Shown in pieces: positions 51,954 to 61,766 of a stretch of DNA of 64,000 bases. A program made the translations under genes and the position numbers. Position 1 is the stretch's first letter. Each line of letters begins with the position of its first letter. The DNA lies in assembly GCF_015476655.1 (NCBI RefSeq), contig NZ_JABFHF010000002.1, positions 293,435 through 357,434 of the forward strand, given 5' to 3'. Origin of the DNA: Aquiflexum lacus (lineage in GTDB: Bacteria; Bacteroidota; Bacteroidia; Cytophagales; Cyclobacteriaceae). The notes beneath the pieces were generated by a model. The model had not been told where the DNA came from, ran no database searches, and saw nothing but the letters and a program-made list of their open reading frames with translations.

Positions 51954-52802
51954 ATGAAACCAAAACTCGAACTGATTCCGGATTTATCCCTTCAGAAATC
52001 ATTTCAATTTCTGAAACTGGAAACTGAGGGATTTCCACATCAATGGCATTATCATCCTGAAGTAGAGTTGACCTATATCATTCAGGGTAGGGGTATCAGA
52101 TATGTCGGGGATAATATCAGCTCATTTAAAGAAGGTGATTTGGTATTGTTGGGTGAAAATTTGCCCCATTCTTGGGTTTCCCAAGGAGAACAAGTTGGAA
52201 AAATTCAAAAAGCATTGGTCTTTCAGTTCCCAATTCTCCTGACCAACTTTTTTCCTGAACTAAGAAATCTGAGTGAATTTATGAATCAGGCTAAAAATGG
52301 TTTTCATTTTCCTTCTCCGGATAATGGGTTGGTCAAAAGGATGATGGAATTTGAGTTTTTAACTTCCAACCGGCAATTGTATTTGCTTTTTGAAATTCTG
52401 GAAATTTTAGCCATTTCAGAAAAGGTTCGTTTATCAAATATTGAAATTCAAACTCAAAATACGATTTCCAAAGAACTGGGTAGGATGGAGCAGGTAAAGA
52501 AGTTTTTGCATGAACATTATCACGAGCACTTGGAATTGGATACCATGGCGATGATGATGCATATGACTCCCACCTATTTCTGCAGTTGGTGCAAAAGGAC
52601 TATGGGACATACTTTTATCACCTACCTCAATAAATTACGCATCGAACATGCTGCTAGGTGGCTTATTGGAACAGATAAGGATGTGTCCGAGATTGCATAT
52701 GAGGTAGGCTTCCAAAATGTAACCCACTTTAATAGGGTATTCAAAAAAGAAAAAAAGACAAACCCCCAGTCATTCAGGGCAATTTTTAAAAACCGGAATT
52801 GA
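51954..52802 (+). CDS. AraC family transcriptional regulator
   Basis: This is a 282-residue regulator. The N-terminal cupin sensor contains FPHQWHYHPEVELTYIIQG and GDLVLLGENLPHSW. The C-terminal double helix-turn-helix contains LNKLRIEHAARWLIGTDKDV and IAYEVGFQNVTHFNRVFKKE. It likely senses a sugar or sugar acid. It could control the divergent PhyH gene and the adjacent gntP-type genes. Confidence 0.93.
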   Translation: MKPKLELIPDLSLQKSFQFLKLETEGFPHQWHYHPEVELTYIIQGRGIRYVGDNISSFKEGDLVLLGENLPHSWVSQGEQVGKIQKALVFQFPILLTNFFPELRNLSEFMNQAKNGFHFPSPDNGLVKRMMEFEFLTSNRQLYLLFEILEILAISEKVRLSNIEIQTQNTISKELGRMEQVKKFLHEHYHEHLELDTMAMMMHMTPTYFCSWCKRTMGHTFITYLNKLRIEHAARWLIGTDKDVSEIAYEVGFQNVTHFNRVFKKEKKTNPQSFRAIFKNRN

Positions 52803-52917
52803 TATATTTGATTAGAATCGATACGTTCATCCAAGGGTATTTTAAGAATTAGGGCTTAAAGAGCTAATTTATTTTCTTAATTTACCCTATCTTTTCAAAC
52901 CAAATCATAAACCCAAA

Positions 52918-54246
52918 ATGCTGATACTTTTGACAATCCTCTTCGCCTTGGCACTGATATTAGTGGCCATTGTCAAATTTGATATCCATCCCTTTTTAGC
53001 GCTTTTTGTCGGCGCCATTGTGTATGGCTTGATTTCAGGGATGTCGACTGACCTTATTCTAAAATCCATTTCTGATGGTTTTGGAGGTGTTTTGGGAAAT
53101 ATAGGTTTATTGATTTTGTTAGGGGTGATTATGGGGACCTTCCTGGAAAAAACCGGAGGGGCTTTGGTCATAGCGGAAAAGATACTCTCTTGGATTGGCC
53201 AAAAATCCGTCACCAAAGCCATGCTCATCTGTGGCTATATCCTGTCCATTCCAGTTTTTGGAGACAGTACCTTTATCATGCTGAATCCAATCAGCAAATC
53301 TCTCTCCTTAAAAAGCAAGGTTCCTTATGCCGCCACGACTATTGCGGTTGCATTAGGGGCGACAGCCAGTCATTCTTTGGTTCCGCCTACTCCCGGGCCA
53401 ATTGCCACAGCGGGTATATTGGAAGCAGATTTGGGAATGATCATCTTTTGGGGGATCATCGTCAGCTTGATTGCGCTGATTCCTGCATACTTTTTTATTA
53501 AAAATTTTGTATCAAAGATTCCTTTGGAACCAGTATTGGCGGAAATTGATATGACAACTGTTGCGGCAAAACCCCCGACTGCCACAAAATCCTTTCTTCC
53601 GGTCATCGTTCCACTTGTCCTGATCATATTGGCATCCATCGCAAAGTATCCTTCAAAACCATTTGGGGATTATGAATGGATTTCCATCATTGAATTCGTG
53701 GGCAGTCCAGTCATTGCACTTTTATTGGGGGCAGTTTTATCTTTTACGCTTCCTACCAAATTTGACCGCAAACTCTTATCTGCCAGTGGATGGATGGGCG
53801 AAGCTATTCGGATAGCAGCACCTGTTATTTTGATTACCGGGGCAGGTGGGGTGTTTGGAAAAATGCTTCAAAATTCAGGAATAGGTGATTTGGTCAGTGC
53901 AAATATGAGCGGAGCCAGTTGGGGTATATTTCTGCCATTTTTGATTGCTTTCTCCCTGAAAACAGCCCAAGGTTCATCCACCGTTGCCATGATAACCACG
54001 GCCTCAATCATTGCTCCTTTATTGGTGAGCTTGGGTTTGGATTCGGAAACGATGAAGGTATTTACAGTCTTGTCAATAGGTGCCGGTGCTATGGCCATTT
54101 CCCATGCCAATGACAGTTTTTTCTGGGCAGTTACCCAACTTTCAGGCATGTCCATCCGGCAGGGAAACAAGACTCACAGTTTAGGTACTTTGATCTTATC
54201 CCTTACGGCAATTTCTGTGATTTTCATTATTACACTGTTCTATTAG
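52918..54246 (+). CDS. GntP family permease
   Basis: This is a 442-residue permease of the gluconate:H+ symporter family with about 12-14 membrane spans. Landmarks are GGVLGNIGLLILLGVIMGTF, the SHSLVPPTPGPIA block near residue 146 and KTAQGSSTVAMITTASIIAP near residue 347. It imports gluconate or a related sugar acid. It follows the AraC regulator. The SDR gene converges on it with a gap of 7 bp. Confidence 0.93.
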   Translation: MLILLTILFALALILVAIVKFDIHPFLALFVGAIVYGLISGMSTDLILKSISDGFGGVLGNIGLLILLGVIMGTFLEKTGGALVIAEKILSWIGQKSVTKAMLICGYILSIPVFGDSTFIMLNPISKSLSLKSKVPYAATTIAVALGATASHSLVPPTPGPIATAGILEADLGMIIFWGIIVSLIALIPAYFFIKNFVSKIPLEPVLAEIDMTTVAAKPPTATKSFLPVIVPLVLIILASIAKYPSKPFGDYEWISIIEFVGSPVIALLLGAVLSFTLPTKFDRKLLSASGWMGEAIRIAAPVILITGAGGVFGKMLQNSGIGDLVSANMSGASWGIFLPFLIAFSLKTAQGSSTVAMITTASIIAPLLVSLGLDSETMKVFTVLSIGAGAMAISHANDSFFWAVTQLSGMSIRQGNKTHSLGTLILSLTAISVIFIITLFY

Positions 54247-54253
54247 AAAACAA

Positions 54254-55051
54254 TCAACGTGCGGTCCAACCTCCGTCTACAGTTATCAGCGAACCGACCA
54301 TATAGCTACCGGCCTCACTGGCCAACAAAAGGGCCGCGCCTTGGATTTCTTTGAGCTGTCCCCACCTTTCAAGGGCTGTAGCGCCAACGATAAACTTTTT
54401 GCCTTCCTCGGTATTTGCAATAGGAACATTCATGGCTGTCAGAAATGGTCCAGGGCATATGGCATTGACCTGGATTCCGAATGGCGCCAACTCTAATCCC
54501 AAAGCCCGTGTCATTTGGACCACGGCCCCTTTGCTGGAAGTGTATGGCGTCCTGTTTGCCAGCCCAACAATTCCCAATGTACTGGCCAAATTGATGATAC
54601 TTCCTTTTTTGGCATTTTTCATATATGGGGTCACTGCCCTATTGCAAAGCCAAGTTCCGGTGACATTGGTATCCATGACTCTGGAAAAATCTTCTAAGCT
54701 TAGTTCGTCTATAGGTCCCCGGATATTGATTCCGGCTGAATTGATCAAAATATCAATCTTGCCAAAGGCATCCATAGCAGTTTTGGCCATGGCCTCTGTC
54801 TGCTTTTGATCCGAAACATCTGCCGAAAATGCCATGGATTTAACGCCATAAGTATTGGATAATTCCTTTGCGGCAGCCTCGGCTTCATCTAGGTTCCGAC
54901 TTCCCAACATGATGTCTGCACCTGCTGAGGCCAATCCTGCGGCCATTGCCAACCCCAAACCTTTTGAACCACCTGTGATAATGGCCGATTTTCCTTTCAG
55001 GTCAAAAAGCTTGATTCCTGGTAGCTTACTGTATTCTTCTAAATTTTCCAT
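54254..55051 (-). CDS. SDR family oxidoreductase (gluconate/2-deoxy-gluconate dehydrogenase type)
   Basis: This protein is about 265 residues from the ATG at 55051. TGGSKGLGLAMA is the cofactor motif, followed by NSAGINIRGP, the catalytic Ser in NLASTLG and YTSSKGA. It ends in the family's SLITVDGGWT. The group is that of gluconate 5-dehydrogenases and relatives, in agreement with the GntP permease. It lies 4 bp after the NagB-like gene in the same direction. Confidence 0.9.
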   Translation of the reverse strand: MENLEEYSKLPGIKLFDLKGKSAIITGGSKGLGLAMAAGLASAGADIMLGSRNLDEAEAAAKELSNTYGVKSMAFSADVSDQKQTEAMAKTAMDAFGKIDILINSAGINIRGPIDELSLEDFSRVMDTNVTGTWLCNRAVTPYMKNAKKGSIINLASTLGIVGLANRTPYTSSKGAVVQMTRALGLELAPFGIQVNAICPGPFLTAMNVPIANTEEGKKFIVGATALERWGQLKEIQGAALLLASEAGSYMVGSLITVDGGWTAR

Positions 55052-55055
55052 AAAA

Positions 55056-55760
55056 TTATTTTTCAAGACTTGAGTTATCAATCAAACATTCCACATTGGG
55101 ATGCATCCAAAGAAAAGATGCTGGACATTGGGTAGTGATTTTTTCAGACAAAATCTGATCAATGGCGGTCTGTTTGCCTTTTCCTGTCACCAAGAAGATT
55201 ATTTTTTTGCTCAACATGATATCCCTCATACCAACACAAAGTCCATAAGCAGGTTCACTTCCCTGCGATAAAGCTGGATCGTGTTGTATGGTTGGGGCAG
55301 CCAATTTGGCTTTGTGAAATTCCGGTTGCAGGTATTCATCCGGTTCATTGAATGCGATATGGCCGTTTTTTCCCAAGCCAAGGATGCAGATATCGAAAGG
55401 CCCATTTTGTGAAATAAAGTTTTGCATCCGGGCTATCTCCTGTTCAACGACATTGGTTGCAGTATCAAAACCCGTGTAGTGGGATCTGGGAATTTCCAAA
55501 GGACCCAACAGATGCTTTTGAAGATAGCTTTCGCAGGAATCAGGATGGGAAAGTGGGATAATTCCCCATTCATCCATTTTGACCACCTTCATTTTATGGA
55601 ACATTTCTTTATTCTTAGCCATACCGGCGTACATCCCTGTAGGTGAATTTCCTGTGGCGGCACAAAAAAGTAAATCAGGTTTGCAAGAAACCTCATCCAT
55701 CACTATTTGAGCAGCTTTTTGGCTCATTGAAGAGTAATCTTTACAATAGGTAATTTTCAT
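55056..55760 (-). CDS. Glucosamine-6-phosphate deaminase-like protein
   Basis: This protein is about 234 residues from the ATG at 55760. The frame open from 55802 begins with TTG. KVVKMDEWGI carries the catalytic Asp, FCAATGNSPTGMY binds the phosphate, and CILGLGKNGHIAFNEP holds the second Asp/His pair of the family. It opens the ring of an amino-sugar phosphate, releasing ammonia, or isomerises a galactosamine analogue. The neighbour is a sialidase gene in the opposite direction, suggesting amino-sugar use. Confidence 0.88.
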   Translation of the reverse strand: MKITYCKDYSSMSQKAAQIVMDEVSCKPDLLFCAATGNSPTGMYAGMAKNKEMFHKMKVVKMDEWGIIPLSHPDSCESYLQKHLLGPLEIPRSHYTGFDTATNVVEQEIARMQNFISQNGPFDICILGLGKNGHIAFNEPDEYLQPEFHKAKLAAPTIQHDPALSQGSEPAYGLCVGMRDIMLSKKIIFLVTGKGKQTAIDQILSEKITTQCPASFLWMHPNVECLIDNSSLEK

Positions 55761-55911
55761 CTTTGGGAATGGAATTTTGAGAATTAAATTGATGGTATTC
55801 AAAATATAGCATTTAATCCCTCAAGGAAAAAGGAGTTTTGAAGAGATGGATGAATTGGATGAGCAACGGAATTTAAATAAAAACTTTATTTTTATCTAAA
55901 TTTCATAATCT

Positions 55912-57090
55912 ATGTCTAAATCCTTTAAATTCCTCAGCTCATTCTTTCTATTTCTTTTTGCAGCATTCGTAATCAAGGCCCAAGAAACCATAGTATTCGA
56001 AGGTGGCAAAGAAGGCCATGCCATCTATAGGATTCCTGCCATCATTTCATTGCCCAATGGCGAACTTATGGCCTTTGCAGAAGGAAGAGTTCATGGGACA
56101 GATGATTTTGGAGATATCAATCTGGTGATGAAAAGAAGCATGGATCAAGGAAAGACTTGGTCATCTTTAAAGATGCTGGTAGATTATGACTCCCTTCAAG
56201 CTGGTAATCCCGCTCCGGTGGTGGATCTCCTTGACCCCAAATATCCCCAAGGTGTGATCTACCTGTTTTTCAATACAGGAAACAACCACGAGTATGAAGT
56301 AAGAATGAATCAGGGTGTCAGAGAAGTTTGGATGATGAAATCATTTGATTTGGGGAAAACATGGGAAGATCCTGTCAACATCACCTTACAAACACACCGA
56401 CCAAACAATCCTCAATTTAACCCCAATTATAACTTCAAAGAAGATTGGAGGCATTATGCCAATACACCCGGACATGCTTTTCAGTTTCAGGAAGGGAAAT
56501 TCAAAGGGAGGATATTCGTGGCAGCCAATCATTCCGTCGGTCCTCCAAAGGATAATTTCGAAGAATATCAGGCCCATGGATTTTTCACAGATGACCATGG
56601 TAAAACTTTTCAACTTTCTGAATCCATTACCTTCCCAGGCTCAAATGAATCCATTGCTGCCGAATTGTCTGACAATAGGATGATTATGAGCATTCGGAAC
56701 CAAAGAGGTGATATCCGAAATAGGATATTGGCTTATTCCAGCGATGGTGGTACTTCTTGGGATACAGCATATTTTGAAGAATCCCTTCCTGACCCCGTTT
56801 GTCAGGCCTCTATTTTACCGATTGGTATGAAGGATGGGAACACGGTACTTGCACATTCCAATGCTGCGGACCCAAATCACAGGAATAACCTGACCATCAA
56901 AATCAGCTACGATGAAGGAAAGACCTGGTCGAAATCCATCTTGGTAGACAGAACAACTGATCCAAAAAAATCTTCCTGGACTGCTTACAGTGACTTGGTA
57001 AACATAGACCAAAATACGGTTGGCATTTTGTACGAAAGAGACAATTACACTCAGATTGTTTTCAAACCAATTACTTGGAATAAAAAATGA
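55912..57090 (+). CDS. Secreted sialidase
   Basis: This is a 392-residue exo-alpha-sialidase with signal peptide ending VIKAQ. The arginine motif YRIPAI is at about residues 39-44, and several Asp boxes follow: SMDQGKTW, SFDLGKTW, DDHGKTF, SSDGGTSW and SYDEGKTW. The catalytic Tyr/Glu pair is probably in VGILYERDNYT near the C terminus. It frees terminal sialic acid from host or algal glycans. No transporter or lyase for sialic acid is in the window. Confidence 0.93.
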   Translation: MSKSFKFLSSFFLFLFAAFVIKAQETIVFEGGKEGHAIYRIPAIISLPNGELMAFAEGRVHGTDDFGDINLVMKRSMDQGKTWSSLKMLVDYDSLQAGNPAPVVDLLDPKYPQGVIYLFFNTGNNHEYEVRMNQGVREVWMMKSFDLGKTWEDPVNITLQTHRPNNPQFNPNYNFKEDWRHYANTPGHAFQFQEGKFKGRIFVAANHSVGPPKDNFEEYQAHGFFTDDHGKTFQLSESITFPGSNESIAAELSDNRMIMSIRNQRGDIRNRILAYSSDGGTSWDTAYFEESLPDPVCQASILPIGMKDGNTVLAHSNAADPNHRNNLTIKISYDEGKTWSKSILVDRTTDPKKSSWTAYSDLVNIDQNTVGILYERDNYTQIVFKPITWNKK

Positions 57091-57097
57091 TCATCAT

Positions 57098-58336
57098 TTA
57101 GTCTTTCCTGATCAAAGTAAGCTCTCTCAAATCCAAGATCGCCCCATCCTCTTCAAAAGCTTGATTGGATTTAAAGGTTACTTTTCCATATCCCTTTTTC
57201 AATTGGATTGTTCCTATGGATTTTTTTTGAAAAGTCTCCCATGAACCTGATTTTCCAACTATCCCCAGCAACTTTTCTTTTCCGGCAGTAATGATAAATT
57301 CTTTTCCGGCCTCCTTGTCAGAAACTGACCAATCCAGCCAGACTTCATAGTTTCCATCCATTGGCACATCCACCTCCCACTCCACGCTATCATTGGAGGT
57401 GAACCAGCCAAAAGCTTTCCACTCCGGCATATATTGAATGGCAGGGCCAATTCCCCTGCCATTTTCAGCGGTTAGCCGCAATTGTCCATCTTTGGATGGT
57501 CTGACCAGTTGGGGAATATTCATGGTGTCGGCAATAGCAAGCCTTGTTTCATTTACATACTTGGCGATCGTACCAATTGGAGCGATCCAGATGCCGTTGG
57601 AAGGATCATTGGCATATGCTGCCAGTTTTTTCAGCATATTCAGGCGGGTTGTTTGATTTCCTGAATGATCTGTTTCATGTCCTGCAAGTACCAGCCATTG
57701 CCCGTTTTTGGAAGCAGATTCAATCAAAGGCAATATTTCCTCAAATTCCTTTTGATCCATTTCCATACCGGTCAATTGCGCCAAGTCAGCATAAATCGGG
57801 TCGGAGGGGGCTTCATCCATCCAACCTCTTCCTGCCAAGAACATCTCCGAAATCAAGGGGACTAAACTTTGGGTATAAATTCCTTTTCCAACAAATTTCT
57901 GCCCACAGGGATAGGCATACACTTGGGGAACAACACCCAGGAGTTTTTCGATTTCATTACTCGCCTGAACCAACTCCGCCCTCATTTTATCTAGGGTATA
58001 GTTTTCCAATGCCCGCTCTCTTGCCCAGACAAAATTTCCACTGCAGGCATGCAAAATGGAATGATTTCCTATTTCATGGCCGTTAGCTACAGCCTTTTTC
58101 CAGTTGTTCAGGTCTTTTTTCACACTGGCAGGAATCACAAAAAAAGTTGCTTTGATGCCATATTCATCCAAAAGAGGAATTCCTAAACTCGTATTGCTGG
58201 CCCGGGCATCGTCAAAACTCAAACTGAGCGCCATCTTCTTCCCTTCAGGCCAGGGAAATTTTTGGCTTTGAGCTAAAGTCTGATTTACAAACGCAAAGAG
58301 AAATAAGATTTGAATGAGAATATGGTTAGATTTCAT
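57098..58336 (-). CDS. Polysaccharide deacetylase with C-terminal beta domain, secreted
   Basis: This is a 412-residue protein with a signal peptide ending TLAQ. The NodB homology domain starts MALSLSFDDARASNTS (motif SFDDA in place of TFDDG) and continues with GHEIGNHSILHACSG (H-x3-H-type metal ligands). The later LVLAGHETDHSG may close the site. The C-terminal 140 residues (WEVDVPMDGNYEVWLDWSVS) look like a carbohydrate-binding beta sandwich. It probably deacetylates or binds an amino-sugar polymer. It converges with the sialidase gene. Confidence 0.88.
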   Translation of the reverse strand: MKSNHILIQILFLFAFVNQTLAQSQKFPWPEGKKMALSLSFDDARASNTSLGIPLLDEYGIKATFFVIPASVKKDLNNWKKAVANGHEIGNHSILHACSGNFVWARERALENYTLDKMRAELVQASNEIEKLLGVVPQVYAYPCGQKFVGKGIYTQSLVPLISEMFLAGRGWMDEAPSDPIYADLAQLTGMEMDQKEFEEILPLIESASKNGQWLVLAGHETDHSGNQTTRLNMLKKLAAYANDPSNGIWIAPIGTIAKYVNETRLAIADTMNIPQLVRPSKDGQLRLTAENGRGIGPAIQYMPEWKAFGWFTSNDSVEWEVDVPMDGNYEVWLDWSVSDKEAGKEFIITAGKEKLLGIVGKSGSWETFQKKSIGTIQLKKGYGKVTFKSNQAFEEDGAILDLRELTLIRKD

Positions 58337-58365
58337 GTCAATCGTGTTGGAGTTAAAGATTGGGG

Positions 58366-61300
58366 TTAATTGATTTTAAGAATAAAGGCCAATAAATCAG
58401 CCATTTCCTGAGGATTGATATTGCTTTCAAGTGAAGGCATGGCTGAAATGTCCATCACTGTTAAGGACCGGATATCCTGTCTTGCTACACTTCTTTCTTG
58501 ACCTCCAGCAAATCTAAGAAGGATTGCAGTTGGAGTTTCCGAAGCAATCAATCCCTGTAAATTTTCTCCATTTTGCATTTCAACCGACCAAAGGTCATAG
58601 CCATCTGCAATGGAAAGATTGGGGAGAAGTATGTCACTGAGGATATTTTCCGGTCTTCTGTTTTTCATGGTAGCAAGGTCAGGACCAAATGCCATCCCCA
58701 AATCCTGTCCCATCTTGTGGCAAATGGCACAATTCTCCTGATATACAGTTTGACCTTTTAATTGTGTTCCATTTAATGTCAGACTGGCTTGATATTGTTG
58801 CAGGATTTCCTCGTTACTTTTCTCTTCACTGTTGATCAGTAATCTGGCACGGGTACGAAGGGGAATATTGGAATTGTTCATCAACCTCACACTTCTCGGC
58901 CACCCAAGGTTGTTAGGTTGGATGATTCCATTTTCCATGGCATCCAACAAAATGCTGATCCTGTCATTGTTAACCATAAAAATATTCAAACCTTCTTCCC
59001 GGATTACTGGAGTAAATGAAGGCCATAATTCCACCACCAATTCAGCTGCTGAGGTATCAGGAATTCGACTTATTGCCTTAAGCGCTACCAACTGCACCTC
59101 ATTTGGTTCAATGGGCTTTAGCAGACTTTCGAAAAAAGTTTTGTTATCCTCTGAATTAAAAAGGGAAAGGAAATTGATTCCAATGACTCTTTCCTGTTCA
59201 GAGAGGCCTTTATTTGCCGCGATAGCTTTGGCTTTTTCTTTTAAGATTTTTGACTGCGGAGATTCAGTTACCCCTAATGCTTTTAAAAGTTCTAAAGATG
59301 CCTGTCTGACCTGAAGTGATGGATTTTCAAAACAGGCAGTCAAAAGCATATTTTCAGCAGGTCGGAATGTTGATCGATCAATATTTTTACTTTGAAGTCC
59401 TTGGGCCAGGCCATTCAAAAGTGGTGCTTGCCAGTGACTTTCATGTACTGAGTTGGTATTTGTGCCTTTGCTGATTAAATCCAGGATGGCATCTTTATCC
59501 AAACTGTATGCTGTCATGGCACTTAATCGCTGCACCAACGTACCATAAGCAGGGATATTGATATCATAATTGGCCAAGGAGGCTTGCATTAAAGTTTTGT
59601 TGTCCTCAAATGGGGCGGATAAAGCAGCTACTTGCATCCATTCGTCTTCGATATTTTCAAAAAGTAATTTTTCCCGGGCCTTGGAAGCTGCTTCACTTTT
59701 CAAAAATCCCAGGGTGCATAACAGCTGAAAGCGAACTTTGGGATAGCTATCTGAAACCATTTGAAGCAGTGCAGTTTCCATTTCGGGGTATTTAGACAAA
59801 TGAAGTTCTGCAATCTGAATGGCGTTTTTTCGTACTCCCGCCTCTTTGTCCTGAAATGCAGGGATAATGAGTTCCGGGTTTGTTTTACCAAGACCTTCTA
59901 AAGTCCACAAGGCATGAACCCTACCTTCAGGCTTTTGAATATTACTTGCCATTTCAAATAACTCTTTTGGAATCTCTGAAATTTTCCTGTCCACCAAAAG
60001 TCTCTGGGCATTTCTTCTCCACCAAATATTGGAATCAGCGAGTTTCTCGACCAGTTCCTGATCAGTAAAATCTCCCAACTTCAATTTGTTGGACCAGTCC
60101 AAAGGCTTTGTTCCTTTAGGCGTGATTCTGTAAATTCTTCCTTTGTCAGTACCATTATACAATGCTCCTGAATTCACGACATCTTCAGCCATCCACTCAG
60201 GGTGCTCGATATACTGTCTGTAATAATCAAGGAGGTAAAGCGCGCCATCAGGACCGATATACATATTGACCGGTCTGAACCAGGAATCTGTGGAAGCAAG
60301 AAATTCCTTTTCAGGATGTTGGCGACTGGCTTTGAAGAGTGTCCCATTATCAGAAAGTAAATCTATATGAAGGATATTACTGACAGGTTCGGCAATAAAA
60401 ACCGCTTTATCATATTCTGAGGAAAAAGATCCGCCAAGATAGGCTGTGATGCCACAGGCAGATGTCATCACTCCCAAATCAGTCAGGAGTTGATGCTCGG
60501 GATTTTTGGTGATGGGGAAAACTTCCGCGGCATTTCCATGGTCAGAAATGGATTCAGTGCTCTGTGAAACCAGCAGATAGGGATTTCGGTTGAGGTACCT
60601 TGCAGGAATGACATCTTGTATGATATGGTTATTGTTATTGATGACGAAGCGATGACCCCATTTATCAAAAGTATGTCCAAATTGAGTACGGCTTGCCAAA
60701 ACTTCCAATTCAAAACTATCAGGACGAAACCTTACACTTCTGCCACCTGCGTTTTGGGGTAATCGAACTACTTCATGATTTGAGGGGAAATGAACTTCAG
60801 AGCCCCTGTCACCTAACAGATCCTGAAAGGTGTTGGTCGATACCGCAGGTTCATGCCCCAGATAGATCCAATTGTCCAAACCTAATCTTGGACTGTTGAC
60901 ATTGTGTTGGGGGTTGGATACTGCAAAACCCGTTAAGACAATCTCTTTGATATCCGCTTTGCCATCTCCATCTCTGTCTTCCAGATAATAAACATGTGGC
61001 GGGTCGGTGACCAATAGTCCATTTTTCCAACGAAGTATTCCTGTTGGCAAAACCAGATTTTCAGCGAAGACTGTACTTTGGTCCATTTTGCCATCCCCAT
61101 TGGTATCAGACAACAGTTTGATTTTTCCACTCCCACTCAAGTCCAAAGGATACCCATGCATTTCCACGACATACATTCTGCCAAACTCATCAATTTCCAT
61201 ATCCACAGGATCCGAAATCAAAGGTTCCCCTGCTATCAGTTCAATCTGAAATCCATCCTCTAATTCAAAAGTCTGAATTGCATTCCCCAAAGATCTTTCC

Positions 61301-61398
61301 ATGGAGTCATTAGCAGACCTTTGGCAGGAAAGGCATGCCATCAATAGTAATAATAAAGCAGAGGTAAGTGGATATAACTTAAAATAAGGTTTTGGCAT
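58366..61398 (-). CDS. PVC-type heme-binding CxxCH protein with propeller and HEAT repeats
   Basis: This is a 1010-residue lipoprotein with Cys22 or Cys25 (LLLLMACLSCQRS). The N-terminal third is a sugar-dehydrogenase-like propeller containing Ca-binding loops (DTNGDGKMD and DRDGDGKAD). The middle carries HEAT-like helical repeats (about 440-830). The C terminus is a cytochrome c domain with heme motif CAICH at 890-894 and a candidate distal Met987. Such proteins, named from Planctomycetes, occur with sugar-degrading genes in Bacteroidota and probably pass electrons from an oxidised sugar. It is one of the largest genes in the window. Confidence 0.9.
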   Translation of the reverse strand: MPKPYFKLYPLTSALLLLLMACLSCQRSANDSMERSLGNAIQTFELEDGFQIELIAGEPLISDPVDMEIDEFGRMYVVEMHGYPLDLSGSGKIKLLSDTNGDGKMDQSTVFAENLVLPTGILRWKNGLLVTDPPHVYYLEDRDGDGKADIKEIVLTGFAVSNPQHNVNSPRLGLDNWIYLGHEPAVSTNTFQDLLGDRGSEVHFPSNHEVVRLPQNAGGRSVRFRPDSFELEVLASRTQFGHTFDKWGHRFVINNNNHIIQDVIPARYLNRNPYLLVSQSTESISDHGNAAEVFPITKNPEHQLLTDLGVMTSACGITAYLGGSFSSEYDKAVFIAEPVSNILHIDLLSDNGTLFKASRQHPEKEFLASTDSWFRPVNMYIGPDGALYLLDYYRQYIEHPEWMAEDVVNSGALYNGTDKGRIYRITPKGTKPLDWSNKLKLGDFTDQELVEKLADSNIWWRRNAQRLLVDRKISEIPKELFEMASNIQKPEGRVHALWTLEGLGKTNPELIIPAFQDKEAGVRKNAIQIAELHLSKYPEMETALLQMVSDSYPKVRFQLLCTLGFLKSEAASKAREKLLFENIEDEWMQVAALSAPFEDNKTLMQASLANYDINIPAYGTLVQRLSAMTAYSLDKDAILDLISKGTNTNSVHESHWQAPLLNGLAQGLQSKNIDRSTFRPAENMLLTACFENPSLQVRQASLELLKALGVTESPQSKILKEKAKAIAANKGLSEQERVIGINFLSLFNSEDNKTFFESLLKPIEPNEVQLVALKAISRIPDTSAAELVVELWPSFTPVIREEGLNIFMVNNDRISILLDAMENGIIQPNNLGWPRSVRLMNNSNIPLRTRARLLINSEEKSNEEILQQYQASLTLNGTQLKGQTVYQENCAICHKMGQDLGMAFGPDLATMKNRRPENILSDILLPNLSIADGYDLWSVEMQNGENLQGLIASETPTAILLRFAGGQERSVARQDIRSLTVMDISAMPSLESNINPQEMADLLAFILKIN

Positions 61399-61766
61399 TA
61401 CGGAATTACTTTAGGGCGATTACAGAAAATTGAATTTCAATATGATTAGGTTTTACCTTAGGATTATTCTAAATGTAAGGATTAGCAGGATTTTACGCAA
61501 TAGGATTTATAGGAGTAATACCCTATTGTTTTATTAAAAGGGACGAAGAGTTAAATATGATCTTCCCATGTCACCTGAACGACAAGAGAGGTCTGAACCT
61601 CCCGGGTAAATAGATTTCTTCCGCCACGGCGGACAAGACCTATGGTCGAAAAGACAAGGATAAGCCTTTGATACAATTGACCCCAAAATTCGCAGTCCAA
61701 ATAAAAAATGATGCATGAAAGATCGAACTTTATTACCTTTTAAAATCAAACCCAAAATACAGACCT
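61399..61766. other. Intergenic stretch with small palindromes
   Basis: No gene is seen. GAGGT-CTGA-ACCTC (61588-61601) and the palindrome TCCGCCACGGCGGA (61620-61633) are part of a repeat-like patch that also has AGATTTCTTCC and GGTCGAAAAG, reminiscent of the element at 63888-63954. The promoter of the GH127 gene should lie at the right end, but no clear TAnnTTTG was found. Confidence 0.45.
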